Source: Photobacterium obscurum (lineage in GTDB: Bacteria > Pseudomonadota > Gammaproteobacteria > Enterobacterales > Vibrionaceae). Taken from it: DNA of 64,000 nt. This document shows, in pieces, positions 17,479-27,303 of the stretch. The stretch is from contig NZ_JAKRRW010000010.1 of the NCBI RefSeq assembly GCF_026191635.1, positions 1 through 64,000 of the forward strand, given 5' to 3'. The notes beneath the pieces are model-generated. The model worked only from the letters and a program-made list of their open reading frames with translations, ran no database searches and had not been told where the DNA came from. Numbering within the stretch: the first letter of the stretch is position 1; each line of letters starts with the position of its first letter. The translations under genes were made by a program, and so were the position numbers.

Positions 17479-18267
17479 ATGCAAACATCCACTTCAAACG
17501 AATGCAGCAACAGAACCTCGCAAGTTGATAAATGGGCGAATAATCAGCAATCAAAAACCAAACGTTCTTTATTCAGTCAAGGAGCGTTAGCTGTAACACC
17601 ACTTTGCATTGCGGTGATCCCATGGGGGCTGCTGGCGGGATCTTTCGCTATTGATATTGGACTTGACCCACTCCAAAGCCAAGCACTCTCAGCAATTGTG
17701 TTCGCGGGCTCGGCACAACTGGTTGCGACTGGACTCCTAAAGGTTGGTGCCGGTTTGGCGACGATATTACTGACTACGCTATTCATAACCTCTCGTCACT
17801 TACTGTACAGCATTACAATGCGCGATAAGATCAGTCCGCTGCCATTACGTTGGCGGATTGGTTTAGGTTTTCTCCTAACCGATGAACTCTTTGCTATATG
17901 CGGCCACCAATCATCTGAACGGTTCAATCGCTGGTACGCTTTGGGAGCGGGATTATGGTTTTATATCTGCTGGAATTTAGCCACCTTTGCAGGCATTGTT
18001 GCCGGTAAATTTATTCCAAACCTAGACACCCTTGGACTCGATTTTGCCATTGCAGCGACCTTTATTGCGATCGTGATTCCAACGGTAAAAAGTGCTTCAG
18101 TATTAATTTCCGTTATCATTGCCATGGTGCTTTCTGTTGTATTGCAAGCCTACAACATTGAGGGGGGACTAATGCTTGCGAGCTTTGCTGCTATGGCCGC
18201 GGGATATAGTTATGACAAGTACTTCACTAGCAATGACAATCAAGCGCCCAAAGGAGGTAACGCATGA
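17479..18267 (+). CDS. azlC: AzlC-family branched-chain amino acid exporter large subunit
   Basis: This 262-residue inner-membrane protein has the AzlC features. The N-terminal helix contains PLCIAVIPWGLLAGSFAIDIGL, followed by the conserved segment LSAIVFAGSAQLVATGLL and TSRHLLYSITM. AzlC and AzlD together form an exporter of branched-chain or related amino acids. The stop overlaps the azlD start by 4 bases (ATGA), showing translational coupling. The first 30 residues are polar and longer than in many homologues, so the true start could be further in. Confidence 0.9.
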   Translation: MQTSTSNECSNRTSQVDKWANNQQSKTKRSLFSQGALAVTPLCIAVIPWGLLAGSFAIDIGLDPLQSQALSAIVFAGSAQLVATGLLKVGAGLATILLTTLFITSRHLLYSITMRDKISPLPLRWRIGLGFLLTDELFAICGHQSSERFNRWYALGAGLWFYICWNLATFAGIVAGKFIPNLDTLGLDFAIAATFIAIVIPTVKSASVLISVIIAMVLSVVLQAYNIEGGLMLASFAAMAAGYSYDKYFTSNDNQAPKGGNA

Positions 18268-18572
18268 TATGGCTTACTATTTTGGCGATGACCTTGCTTG
18301 TTTTCTTCAGTCGCTATTTGTTTCTGGAACCCAAACTCCCATTACGACTCAATGCCCAAACACAAAAGCTTCTGAGCTATTCAAGCCCCGCGATCCTCAC
18401 GGCTATTTGGGCGCCTATCGTCTTTCTGGCAAATGGTCATCTCACCCTCACATGGCAAAACCCTTACCTTATTGCCGCGTTAGTGGCTGCAATCGTCGCC
18501 AGGAAGCGAGAAAATGTTTTGTTGACTGCCGTTATTAGCATGGCCGTATTTTTCTTGCTTTCATCATTCTAA
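18264..18572 (+). CDS. azlD: AzlD-family branched-chain amino acid exporter small subunit
   Basis: A 102-residue protein with about four hydrophobic helices and the AzlD pattern: LAMTLLVFFSRYLFL at the start, then LLSYSSPAILTAIWAPIVF and a C-terminal helix after ARKRENVLLTAV. It overlaps azlC by 4 bases and has a good ribosome site (AAAGGAGGTAACGC) inside azlC. It is the small partner of the AzlCD exporter. Confidence 0.9.
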   Translation: MIWLTILAMTLLVFFSRYLFLEPKLPLRLNAQTQKLLSYSSPAILTAIWAPIVFLANGHLTLTWQNPYLIAALVAAIVARKRENVLLTAVISMAVFFLLSSF

Positions 18573-18748
18573 CTGACTTGAGCGGCCATGCTTTATCATC
18601 TTAAAGTGTGGCCTTTCTCTTATTCTTATTATCACTTCACTCACGACAAAAACATACATAAGACACATATTGCACAAATACGTATTCATGGTATATATGA
18701 ACGGCGTTCATTAATGGTGACAACAAAAAGACAAACAAGGATCCTGTC

Positions 18749-21700
18749 ATGAGACTTTTCACCCGCTGCTCTCTTCTTGCCACACTAATTGCCAGCTCAC
18801 TTTCGCCGGCATTTGCAGCTAATTCTCAAGTAACAACCGATCAACTCAGTGAGAAGCCTCTGTGGTTGCGAAATAGCGCGCTGTCACCAGATGGCAAACA
18901 GCTTGCTTTTACCTATCAAAGCCGTATTTACCTTGCCTCAAGCAAAGGCGGAAACGCACGAGCAATTACCAACGGCGAATTTTACCCACACTCGCTGGTT
19001 TGGTCTCCGGACAACACAACTTTGGCGTTTGCAGCCAACCCTTACGGCAATGATGATGTATTCACTGTTTCACTAAAATCGGGGAAAATGGCTCGCCTGA
19101 CCTACCACTCAGCTGCCGACATTCCGACGGCCTTTGCTGACAATGGTAAAACGGTACTATTCAATACCACCCGCCTGACTGCCGATAATCAGGATTTTTA
19201 CAGTCTGCCTGACGGTGCCTTCGGCACTGAAGGCAACCAATTATATAGTATTAATCTAAATACCAAAGCAGCACATTCCCTGCTGCCTATTCCGGCAAAG
19301 AACGCAGTCTGGAACGCCACTCATACACAGCTACTCTACAATTCACCGCATAAAGACCAGCAGTTCAGGAAACACCAGAGCTCGTATGCCGTTCCGACTA
19401 TTTGGCTATTTAATGCAAAAACAGGCAAACACCAGCAATTGACAGAGAATAAAGTTGCTGCGCAAAAGCCTCAATGGAACAGCGACTATACCGGCTTTTA
19501 TTACCTCAGCGAGAAAAGTGGTAATTTCAATGTTTGGTTCTATAACCTAAGTACCAAACAAGAAACACAGATCACCTCATTAGCTGACCACCCAGTTCGC
19601 CACCTATCGGTTGCCAGCAATGGTGACTTAGCGTTCTCTTACAATGGCGAGCTTTATCGTTTAACAGAAGATCAAGCAACACCTAACAAGCTTGATATCA
19701 AAATTAACAGTTACGGCGTCAAACCGAGCCAGTTCTTCCACAGCGATATTGCAACAGATTTTGTGCCATCGGCTTTTGATGCCGACGAGTTGCTATTTAG
19801 TTCCTATGGCGACATCTATGCGATGAATACCCGCAGCAAAAAAGTGAAAAGGCTGACGCATACTGCAACTGAAGAAAAACAAATGACCTTCACTCCTGAT
19901 GGTTATGGTGCGGCGTACTCTGCCATGCGAGAAGGACGCTGGGGCTTGTACATTGCCAGCTCGACCAACGCCGAGGAAATGCTGTCCAATGCGGCTGTTA
20001 TCAATGAACAGCCTTTCCTAGTATTGCCAGGTCACCATGTATCACAACCTGTCTATTCCCCTGATGGCCTAAAACTGGCCTTTGTTATTGATGGCCGCGC
20101 ACTTCACGTCATTGATCTGGACAGCTTCAACGCCAATCCTCCTGAGTCATCATGGCTCGATAAAGTCCCTTCATTGCTTTCAACAGATGACCGTGCCAAT
20201 GCGAACACAGACACAATCGCACGGCCAAACACCAGCAAAGAACTCATTGCCGCCGATATGGTCAGTGAATCAAACCGATTAGAGTTTGTGTGGTCACCCG
20301 ACTCTACCCAACTGGCCGTTCATCTTTCTCCGCGGCCATATGTAGAACAAATATATGTTGTTGATGCCGAAGGCAATAAACCGGCAGTCAATGTATCGCA
20401 AAACGGTTTCTACAACGGCAAGCCAAAATGGAGCCAGGACAACCGCATTCTTACTTGGACAACCTCAAAATATGGCCTGAAAACAGCTGACGGTGAGGAC
20501 TGGGGTGAAACTGTCACCGGTATTTTTACCAACAGTACCGCGATGAATGACTTCAAGCTTGACGCAGAACTGCCAGAAGAAGTGGCAAGCTATCCATTTT
20601 CGGCCAGAAATATTGAGTATCGAGAAGCTTTCCACCTGCCTTTCTCCACAACAGTATTAGAAACCCACTTGCTCGGCGATAACTTGCTGGTCATCGATCT
20701 CGTTGCCTCCCCGGATGGTGAAGAAACCACTCGTGGTTTTATCTATAACCTTAGAACCGAGGAGTCCCACCCCGTCTTTGCCGACCAACCTTTGGCAACC
20801 GCCATCCATGTCACGGCAGACCAAAACTATGTCTACCTGCTATTAGAAGGCGAAGTCGTAGAAATTGATACAGCAACAGGCGACTTTTCCAGTCTTCCTA
20901 TCGAGCTACCAATCGATTACCAGGAAGAACCAAGAAGGCTGGCAGCCTACCAACAGTTCGTTAGGCAAACCCAAGAGCTCTATTATCGCTCTGACATGGG
21001 CAATATCGATTGGAATTTTTATAGCAAAAACTACCAACGATTCCTTCCGCACATTAATAACAACCGGGATTATGTCAACCTGCTCAAAGAACTTAGCGGT
21101 GAACTGAATGCATCCCATACCGGCGCCTATGCCGAGCCAGCGCAAACCATGCAAGAAGATGCAACAGCGGAGCTCGGGCTGATTTTCGAGCAGAACATTG
21201 CACATCCTCTACCCTATGCCGACCATGGCAAAAATAAACCGCAAGGCTTGGTCATAAAGGGGATCTTGCCTGGCGGCCCGGCTGACAATGAAAGCTACGT
21301 GTTGCAGCCCGGCGATCACCTTGTTGCTATCAACAATGTCCCGGTAAAAACTTTAGCCGAGATGGCAGTTGTTCTGAATAACAAAGCTGCTGAGCCGGTT
21401 GAACTGACGTTGCAACGCAACAACGGGAATACCTGGCAACAGCGCATGACACCTATTGACAGTTACGATGCTTACTCACTGATTCTTAAACGCTGGGAAA
21501 TAGCCCGCAGGCAATATGTAACTCGGAAAACTGATGGCAAGGTGGGTTATGTGTATTTGCCTGACATGAGCAATACCACCTTCGAACACCTTCGTTCTGA
21601 GGCTCTGGGACGACTGAGAAATGCCGAGGCACTGATCATCGATGTTCGTTTCAATGGTGGCGGCTTTTTGGCTGATACCCTCATTGAGTTCCTTACCGCC

Positions 21701-22093
21701 CGCAAGGTAGCGGATATTGTGCCTCATGTTGGTAAACCGGCATCAGATGCAAGCCGTCGAAGCTGGTTGAAACCTTCCGTCGTGATAGCTAACTCCGCAT
21801 CGTATTCGGAAGCTTCGGCCTTTAGCCAGTACTACCAGGACCTCAACGTCGGCCCGATCGTGGGAGAGCCGGTACCAGGAACCGGTACCACAGTAATGGG
21901 GATTGAGTCTGAGGTTTATAAGAACGTCGGCTATATGTTCCCCTACCAGCCATTACGCACCATTGATGGCAAACTCTATGAAAACCTTGAACTGCAACCT
22001 GATGTGACCGTGTTTAATGGCCCTGCAGATGTTGCTACAGGGCAAGATCGCCAACTTGATGCAGCTATTGAAGAGGCACTAAAAAAAATATAG
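18749..22093 (+). CDS. Tricorn-like S41 peptidase, exported
   Basis: A 1114-residue protease with a Sec signal peptide (cleavage after SPAFA, about residue 23). Residues 35-460 contain repeated WD40-like PD40 units (ALSPDGKQLAFTY, VWSPDNTTLAFAA, FTPDGYGAAYSA, YSPDGLKLAFVI). A second propeller-like part follows to about 700. The tricorn C1 helical domain (near 730-790), a PDZ domain (near 835-900: GLVIKGILPGGPAD, GDHLVAINNVPV) and the C-terminal S41 domain complete it. The nucleophile is probably Ser1020 in SASYSEAS, with the oxyanion Gly-rich FNGGG near residue 970. Tricorn proteins degrade peptides from larger proteases; here it acts in the periplasm or outside. It has a good ribosome site (AAGGATC) and is monocistronic. 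Confidence 0.93.
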   Translation: MRLFTRCSLLATLIASSLSPAFAANSQVTTDQLSEKPLWLRNSALSPDGKQLAFTYQSRIYLASSKGGNARAITNGEFYPHSLVWSPDNTTLAFAANPYGNDDVFTVSLKSGKMARLTYHSAADIPTAFADNGKTVLFNTTRLTADNQDFYSLPDGAFGTEGNQLYSINLNTKAAHSLLPIPAKNAVWNATHTQLLYNSPHKDQQFRKHQSSYAVPTIWLFNAKTGKHQQLTENKVAAQKPQWNSDYTGFYYLSEKSGNFNVWFYNLSTKQETQITSLADHPVRHLSVASNGDLAFSYNGELYRLTEDQATPNKLDIKINSYGVKPSQFFHSDIATDFVPSAFDADELLFSSYGDIYAMNTRSKKVKRLTHTATEEKQMTFTPDGYGAAYSAMREGRWGLYIASSTNAEEMLSNAAVINEQPFLVLPGHHVSQPVYSPDGLKLAFVIDGRALHVIDLDSFNANPPESSWLDKVPSLLSTDDRANANTDTIARPNTSKELIAADMVSESNRLEFVWSPDSTQLAVHLSPRPYVEQIYVVDAEGNKPAVNVSQNGFYNGKPKWSQDNRILTWTTSKYGLKTADGEDWGETVTGIFTNSTAMNDFKLDAELPEEVASYPFSARNIEYREAFHLPFSTTVLETHLLGDNLLVIDLVASPDGEETTRGFIYNLRTEESHPVFADQPLATAIHVTADQNYVYLLLEGEVVEIDTATGDFSSLPIELPIDYQEEPRRLAAYQQFVRQTQELYYRSDMGNIDWNFYSKNYQRFLPHINNNRDYVNLLKELSGELNASHTGAYAEPAQTMQEDATAELGLIFEQNIAHPLPYADHGKNKPQGLVIKGILPGGPADNESYVLQPGDHLVAINNVPVKTLAEMAVVLNNKAAEPVELTLQRNNGNTWQQRMTPIDSYDAYSLILKRWEIARRQYVTRKTDGKVGYVYLPDMSNTTFEHLRSEALGRLRNAEALIIDVRFNGGGFLADTLIEFLTARKVADIVPHVGKPASDASRRSWLKPSVVIANSASYSEASAFSQYYQDLNVGPIVGEPVPGTGTTVMGIESEVYKNVGYMFPYQPLRTIDGKLYENLELQPDVTVFNGPADVATGQDRQLDAAIEEALKKI

Positions 22094-22122
22094 AGAGAAG
22101 TCTCTCAAATAGAGACTAACAA

Positions 22123-22150
22123 ACAGGACACAGCAAGCCCGTTGTGTCCT
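22123..22150. terminator. Hairpin between the tricorn-like gene and a small exported-protein gene
   Basis: Inverted repeat CAGGACACA / TGTGTCCTG, 9-bp stem and 10-nt loop, between two convergent stop codons. It is followed by CTTTAATAA on the plus strand. Confidence 0.75.
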
Positions 22151-22153
22151 GCT

Positions 22154-22486
22154 TTAATAACTAAGCTCAAACACTACTGAACCGCTATCCACTTCAATGG
22201 CTTGATTATCAATAACCTCGCCGCCCGCCTCGACCGAAATGCTAAAATCATCGGTGGCGTTAAATTTCAAGCCTGCGCCGAATTCCGTCGGATCTACACG
22301 ATTCTTATCCTGGTAGACACTGTTTTTGTCGATCATCGCATTATCAACAGGCCTGTTACCTCCTCCGATAAACTCAAGGGGTTGTTCGGACGAGGCTTGA
22401 TCAATAAATACTTCACCCAGCTGGCGATCATCTGCCAGCGATGCAAAAGAATACAACAAGGCCGTAATCACTAACACAAGACGCAT
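22154..22486 (-). CDS. Small exported protein, function unknown
   Basis: A 110-residue precursor with a Sec signal peptide (MRLVLVITALLYSFASLA, cleavage near residue 18). The mature part is acidic, with alternating polar and hydrophobic residues near the C-terminus (FSISVEAGGEV, GSVVFELSY). A terminal aromatic residue is typical of outer-membrane beta-strand proteins, but 90 residues is too short for a barrel. The last 40 residues resemble one or two strands only. It has a ribosome site (AAAGGGGATAAA). I do not recognise the family. Confidence 0.7.
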   Translation of the reverse strand: MRLVLVITALLYSFASLADDRQLGEVFIDQASSEQPLEFIGGGNRPVDNAMIDKNSVYQDKNRVDPTEFGAGLKFNATDDFSISVEAGGEVIDNQAIEVDSGSVVFELSY

Positions 22487-22751
22487 TTTATCCCCTTTCT
22501 CTTACGTGTTCTAAGCTATTTTACTACCCGCACAACCAGGAAAACAACCAAACATATGCCACTGGAGCAATACAGAACTGAATTTACATTACATCTTTTA
22601 CCGCTTCTTTTTCATTAACAGCAGCTGTGGCACAAGTGAAATACAGTTGAGTATCCTAGACGCTATTCCTTCTGTTAGAATACCTATCTATGCTCCTCTG
22701 TTATTGTTTTTGCCTTAACAGTGCGTTTTTTATTATTACCTGAGATTCCCA

Positions 22752-23978
22752 ATGCCATTCTCCAAACTTGGATTAAGCGATTCAATTCTAAAATCTGTAG
22801 CCGAGCAGGGCTATAAAACACCCACCCCTATTCAAGAGAAGGCAATCCCTGTCATATTGACAGGTAAGAACCTTATCGCTGCCGCGCAAACCGGCACAGG
22901 TAAAACGGCGAGCTTTGTATTACCGATATTAGAAATGCTGCGTGAAGGCCAAACCCAGCGCAAGAAGCGTATTCGCGCCCTGATCCTTGCGCCGACTCGT
23001 GAACTAGCAGTACAGGTTGAAGACAACATCGCCAAATACAGCAAGCATCTAAACCTGACCTCGCTAGCGATGTATGGTGGTGTTGACGCCAAGCAACAGA
23101 AACAGCGCTTGATTGAAGGTGTTGATATTCTAGTTGCGACCCCTGGTCGACTGTTGGACATGTACACTCAGCGCGCCGTACATTTTGACGAGCTTGAAAT
23201 CTTGGTATTGGATGAGGCCGATAGGATGCTCGACATGGGCTTTATCGAAGACATCAATAAGATTATTGAGCGCCTACCTGCAGACCGACAAAATTTACTG
23301 TTCTCGGCGACGCTGTCCAAGCAAGTTCGCGTGTTAGCTAAAACAGCTATCGATAACCCGGTTGAAATCTCGGTTTCTCCCGACACTACAACGACACCGC
23401 AGATTGACCAATGGTTGATCACCGTCGATAAAGACAAGAAATCAGCACTACTGAGCCATTTAATCAAAGAAAATCAATGGGATCAGGCACTGATTTTCAT
23501 CGAAACCAAACATGGTGCGGCGAAATTAGTCAGTCAGCTAGAAAAGCGCGGAATTAAAGCCGAAGCCATTCACAGTGGTAGAAGCCAGGAAGTTCGGGCG
23601 CAGCTTCTGGCTGACTTTAAATCGGGCAAACTTCAGCTGTTAGTGGCCACAGGCGTTGCGGCGCGTGGCATCGATATTGAAGATCTAACACGAGTCATCA
23701 ACTATGACTTGCCTTACCCGCCAGAAGATTATGTTCACCGTATTGGCCGTACCGGTCGTGCCGGCGCGTCTGGCGAGGCAATTTCGTTCGTGTCTAAAGA
23801 TGACTTCAAAAATCTTTGCATGATCGAAAGCCGTCTAGGACACCTAATTACCCGAAAAGAAATTGAAGGTTTTGCGCCAAGAAAAGAAGTGCCAATTTCG
23901 ATTTTGAATTACGTTCCAAAGAACAAGCGCAACGGTGAGCGTCAAAACTCAAAAAACAAACCAGCTAAAGCTAAATAA
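22752..23978 (+). CDS. rhlE: DEAD-box ATP-dependent RNA helicase, RhlE-like
   Basis: This 408-residue protein has all the DEAD-box motifs: Q motif (GYKTPTPIQ), motif I AQTGTGKT, Ia PTRELA, II DEAD at residues 154-157, III SAT, V TGVAARGID and VI HRIGRTGRAG. The N-terminus (MPFSKLGLSDSILKSVAEQGY) aligns with E. coli RhlE. The C-terminal tail is short and basic (KNKRNGERQN), as expected for non-specific RNA binding. Such helicases act in ribosome assembly and RNA decay. Several DEAD paralogues exist in Vibrionaceae, so RhlE is a subfamily name, not proven orthology. Confidence 0.93.
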   Translation: MPFSKLGLSDSILKSVAEQGYKTPTPIQEKAIPVILTGKNLIAAAQTGTGKTASFVLPILEMLREGQTQRKKRIRALILAPTRELAVQVEDNIAKYSKHLNLTSLAMYGGVDAKQQKQRLIEGVDILVATPGRLLDMYTQRAVHFDELEILVLDEADRMLDMGFIEDINKIIERLPADRQNLLFSATLSKQVRVLAKTAIDNPVEISVSPDTTTTPQIDQWLITVDKDKKSALLSHLIKENQWDQALIFIETKHGAAKLVSQLEKRGIKAEAIHSGRSQEVRAQLLADFKSGKLQLLVATGVAARGIDIEDLTRVINYDLPYPPEDYVHRIGRTGRAGASGEAISFVSKDDFKNLCMIESRLGHLITRKEIEGFAPRKEVPISILNYVPKNKRNGERQNSKNKPAKAK

Positions 23979-23999
23979 GTAACCTTTTAGGAGCGTTAA

Positions 24000-24033
24000 A
24001 AAAGCGAGTGCCATCTTCACAGCACTCGCTTTT
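24000..24033. terminator. Bidirectional terminator between the helicase and AGCS symporter genes
   Basis: Inverted repeat AAAGCGAGTGC / GCACTCGCTTT with a 10-nt loop, A-run before and T-run after, between two convergent genes. Confidence 0.88.
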
Positions 24034-24061
24034 CAAATACAACGCCTTAAAACTAAAACTG

Positions 24062-25483
24062 TTATTTTTTCTCTTTCCACGCTTCATGATCGATATCTAG
24101 ATCAGGAAAGTCGTTTGGATTGAACACGGGGTGTTCTGCCCCGTCTTTCAGTTGTTGCTTATAGTCTTTCAATATACGAACCAAAGTCGGGAAAAGCATT
24201 AGCAGTGCCAGCAAGTTAACAATCGCCAGTATCCCCATCATTGGATCCGAGAAGAAAAAGACTGAAGTTGCTCCCGGTGCAACAGCGCCAAGGAACACGA
24301 TCCCGATGACTGCTATCCGAAGAACATGGACGGTTAGCTTATTGTGTGACATGAATGTCAGGGCGTTCTCACCCAGATAGTAGTTGTAGATAATAGAACT
24401 AATCGAGAAGAGTAAAATAGCAATCGTCAGAAAATACTGAGACCAATTTCCCACATGTGAAACCAACGACTGTTGCGTCAGAACCACGCCATCAATGTCT
24501 TCGGCACCGGGAACATAGACGTCGCCGAGCAGGATAACGAATGCAGTACAGCTACAAATAAGAATGGTATCGATAAACACAGATAAAGACTGCGTAATAC
24601 CCTGACTAACCGGGTGAGTAACCTCCGCTGTTGCGGCGACATTTGGAGCAGAACCCAACCCGGCCTCGTTTGAGAATAACCCCCGACGCAAACCTTGTGC
24701 CATTGCCGTCCCCATACCGCCACCGACCGCTTCTTCCCAACCAAATGCGTTAGAAATAATGGTTCCGATCACCGCAGGGATCTCTGTAATATTAAGCAGA
24801 ATAATAAGAATCGCCATCGCCACATAACCGACAGCCATAATGGGAACGATAACATCGGCTGTTTTGGCAATACGTTTAATACCACCGTAAATAATAATAC
24901 CGGTACCGATAGCTAGTAGCGCCCCTGTCCACATGCGGTCAATACCCATGCTATCCTGAGCTGCCCCTGCAACCGTATTGCCTTGAAAGGCATTAAAACC
25001 AATAGCAAAAGAAGCTATCAAACAAACAGCATAAAGATAGGCCAACCACTTATAGTCATCTCCCAACCCATGGATAATCGTACGAGCCGGCCCCCCGCGA
25101 AACTCACCGTTCTCTTTACGCTTATACAACTGAGCAAGTGAACATTCCACCAAGCTTGTTGCCATCCCGACCAGTGCTATTGCCCACATCCAGAATACAG
25201 CTCCTGGACCGCCAAGCGTAATAGCAACCGCTACACCTGCAATGTTACCGCCACCGACACGACCACCAACGGATAATAGCAACGCTTCGCGCCCCGAAAT
25301 TGCATTCTTATCCGCGGTTTGGTTTTTGTTCAATAAGACATGGAACATACGCCCAAAAAAGGTAAATTGGACAAAACCGGTAACGAGGGTAAAGAAAAGG
25401 CCCAAAATAACTAAAAACGGTATCAGTGCCCACCCCCAAGTGAGATCACCAATTACTCCAAAGAAACTTTCTAACAATTCCAT
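24062..25483 (-). CDS. Sodium:alanine/glycine symporter (AGCS family)
   Basis: A 473-residue inner-membrane symporter with about 11 helices. Family signatures include LLLSVGGRVGGGNIAGVAVAI (near residue 70), GGPGAVFWMW, GAGMGTAMAQG-type sequence (GGGMGTAMAQGLRRGLFSNEAGLGSAPN, near residue 255) and a C-terminal PTLVRILKDY stretch. The family takes up alanine or glycine with Na+. The conserved GxxFSNEAGxGSAP signature is intact. It is transcribed alone, with its terminator shared with the helicase gene. Confidence 0.93.
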   Translation of the reverse strand: MELLESFFGVIGDLTWGWALIPFLVILGLFFTLVTGFVQFTFFGRMFHVLLNKNQTADKNAISGREALLLSVGGRVGGGNIAGVAVAITLGGPGAVFWMWAIALVGMATSLVECSLAQLYKRKENGEFRGGPARTIIHGLGDDYKWLAYLYAVCLIASFAIGFNAFQGNTVAGAAQDSMGIDRMWTGALLAIGTGIIIYGGIKRIAKTADVIVPIMAVGYVAMAILIILLNITEIPAVIGTIISNAFGWEEAVGGGMGTAMAQGLRRGLFSNEAGLGSAPNVAATAEVTHPVSQGITQSLSVFIDTILICSCTAFVILLGDVYVPGAEDIDGVVLTQQSLVSHVGNWSQYFLTIAILLFSISSIIYNYYLGENALTFMSHNKLTVHVLRIAVIGIVFLGAVAPGATSVFFFSDPMMGILAIVNLLALLMLFPTLVRILKDYKQQLKDGAEHPVFNPNDFPDLDIDHEAWKEKK

Positions 25484-25660
25484 CTCTACTCCTAATCAGT
25501 TTATTCTTTAAACCATAATGCGAATAAAGACACGACTCTGAGCGTATACGCTCCAGTCGTACTGGACTGAATGCGTTTCAGATCTGTTTGCTAACAAATC
25601 CTGAGTTAATAATTGAGAGAAGTATAGTCGCTTACAACATCTTTAGGTCTGATATAGGAG

Positions 25661-25765
25661 AAAGCGAGTACTACAAATGCAACACTCGCTTTATATATTC
25701 AAGCTACTTCAAGATGACGGATTCATTCTCACTGAAGCGAACATCTTGAGATAGTTTGGGGATAT
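25661..25765 (-). terminator. Terminator hairpin and palindromic repeat after the M20 amidohydrolase gene
   Basis: The inverted repeat AAAGCGAGT / ACTCGCTTT at 25661-25692 can terminate the leftward amidohydrolase transcript. Next to it, at about 25696-25758, a second dyad has arms TTCAAGCTACTTCAAGATG and CATCTTGAGATAGTTTGGG. Its sequence style matches short intergenic palindromes that are dispersed in Vibrionaceae genomes. The family name of that repeat was not determined. Confidence 0.6.
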
Positions 25766-26914
25766 TCATTCGAAATGTAGGTGATTAATGATACTAAGAA
25801 AAAGAGCACTGGCTGTCTCAATCACTGTATCTGGGAAGTCATAGTCTGGATTATGTAGTTGCGGATGTTCATCGCCGCTCCCAATGCAGAATAAAGCGCC
25901 TGGCCATTTATTGAGAAACTCAGCAACATCCTCTGACCAGCGCATTGGCTCATCAAGCTCTACAACGGATAATCCTAATTGTTGTGCTTGCTGACTGACT
26001 ATCTCACATTGCTTCGGAGCGTTAACAACAGTATTGAACGATTCTTGCCATCTAACACTGCTGGTTAAGCCCTCGTCAACAGAAATAGATGAAACAGCGT
26101 CACACAAGTCTTGTTTCATTGTATTGAGCACCGAACTTTTATCGCTTCTCAAGGTTGCCAATATTTTTGCTGCTCCTGGCGCGGTACCGAACGCCTCTTC
26201 GCCCAACGAGGCATGGACAACCGTCACCAAGGTGAAAGCGGTAGCGTATCTTTTCGGCATCCCTTGCAGATGCCGGATAATGTCGAGCATCGCGGTGGTA
26301 GGGTTTATACCATTCTCCGGCCTGGCAGCATGAGATGTTTTTCCTTCCAACTCAATCGTGACTCCTGTCGATGCGCAAGCAAACGTCTCGGGTTTAACGA
26401 TAACGGCATGTCGCGGATAGCCAGGAAGATTATGATAGGCAAACACATTATCGACAGGCTGCGCTGCAAGCCAACGATCAAGCAACATGCTTGCGGCCCC
26501 TGTACCTGTTTCTTCTGCAGGCTGGAACAACAAAATTACCTTGCCGGATTCTGGTGGGCATAAAGAGAGTTTATAAGCCACCTCCATCAAACTGGCGGTA
26601 TGTCCATCATGGCCACAAGCATGCATAATCCCGTGATGCTGAGAGCAATAGGAAAGCTCACTCTTTTCTGTGATTGGCAGTGCATCAAAATCAGCTCGAA
26701 GCAGTGTTATCTCTCCGGGGTGGCCACTATCTATCGTGCACACTACCCCGTTACCACCGAGACCAACTCTTGGATGAAACCCAAAAGCTTGTAATTGCTT
26801 ACTGATCAGGCTCGCGGTATTTCTCTCACATAATGACAGTTCTGGATACTGATGAAGATGGTGACGAAATTGGATGGCATCAAATTCTGTTCTAGGCGTA
26901 AATACTTTGTTCAT
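25766..26914 (-). CDS. M20-family amidohydrolase (hippurate hydrolase / N-acyl-amino-acid amidohydrolase type)
   Basis: A 382-residue cytosolic metallohydrolase. Diagnostic motifs are LHQYPELS near the start, LLRADFDALPI, the metal ligands HACGHDGH (near residue 97), QPAEETGTGA with the catalytic glutamates (near residue 131), the dimerisation-domain segment GKTSHAARPENG, and the C-terminal NPDYDFPD. M20 enzymes of this type cleave acyl or aromatic acyl groups from amino acids. The gene is divergent from a YfcC carrier gene, so substrate uptake followed by deacylation is plausible. The exact substrate is unknown. Confidence 0.92.
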   Translation of the reverse strand: MNKVFTPRTEFDAIQFRHHLHQYPELSLCERNTASLISKQLQAFGFHPRVGLGGNGVVCTIDSGHPGEITLLRADFDALPITEKSELSYCSQHHGIMHACGHDGHTASLMEVAYKLSLCPPESGKVILLFQPAEETGTGAASMLLDRWLAAQPVDNVFAYHNLPGYPRHAVIVKPETFACASTGVTIELEGKTSHAARPENGINPTTAMLDIIRHLQGMPKRYATAFTLVTVVHASLGEEAFGTAPGAAKILATLRSDKSSVLNTMKQDLCDAVSSISVDEGLTSSVRWQESFNTVVNAPKQCEIVSQQAQQLGLSVVELDEPMRWSEDVAEFLNKWPGALFCIGSGDEHPQLHNPDYDFPDTVIETASALFLSIINHLHFE

Positions 26915-27303
26915 GATTTTAAAATAAAATAATAATGAACAAGTAGGTTAACGCTCTTCGGCTAATAAATTTGTGATTCTACACTCAACTTAATAAAGCG
27001 GCTTTAATAATCACAATTACACTAACCTCTTAAATTATAAACAACGCCACTAGCAACAAATTGTCAACCCTACAACACCCGACATCTTAATTTCCATTTT
27101 TAGCAAAAATAAAACCCTCCCCAGAGTACAACATATATTAAATTCAAAAAAACCAATTCACACTCAACACACTTAAATAATGAATAATATTTCACATGCT
27201 TTATTTGCGACATCATCGACATAATTCCAATTCATAAAGTAATATTTTTATCCCCACAAGGGATTATCTCCACTGGCCAATCTTACATATCAGAGGTTGT
27301 ATT
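26915..27303. other. Divergent promoter region between amidohydrolase and YfcC genes
   Basis: This 389-base, very AT-rich region contains both promoters. The YfcC start has a ribosome site (GAGGTTGTATT). A possible ARG-like box is listed separately. No gene is seen. Confidence 0.55.
27179..27196. promoter_or_regulatory. Possible ArgR-type operator
   Basis: AATGAATAATATTTCACA resembles the ARG box (TGAAT-4-ATTCA), with one mismatch in the second half. It sits about 110 bases upstream of the YfcC carrier start. Only a single box was seen, whereas ArgR normally uses two adjacent boxes, so this is weak. Confidence 0.2.

Noticed and set aside
26111-26563. 150-codon plus-strand frame inside the M20 amidohydrolase gene
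   Set aside because: Antisense to a gene with intact catalytic motifs; no start signal.
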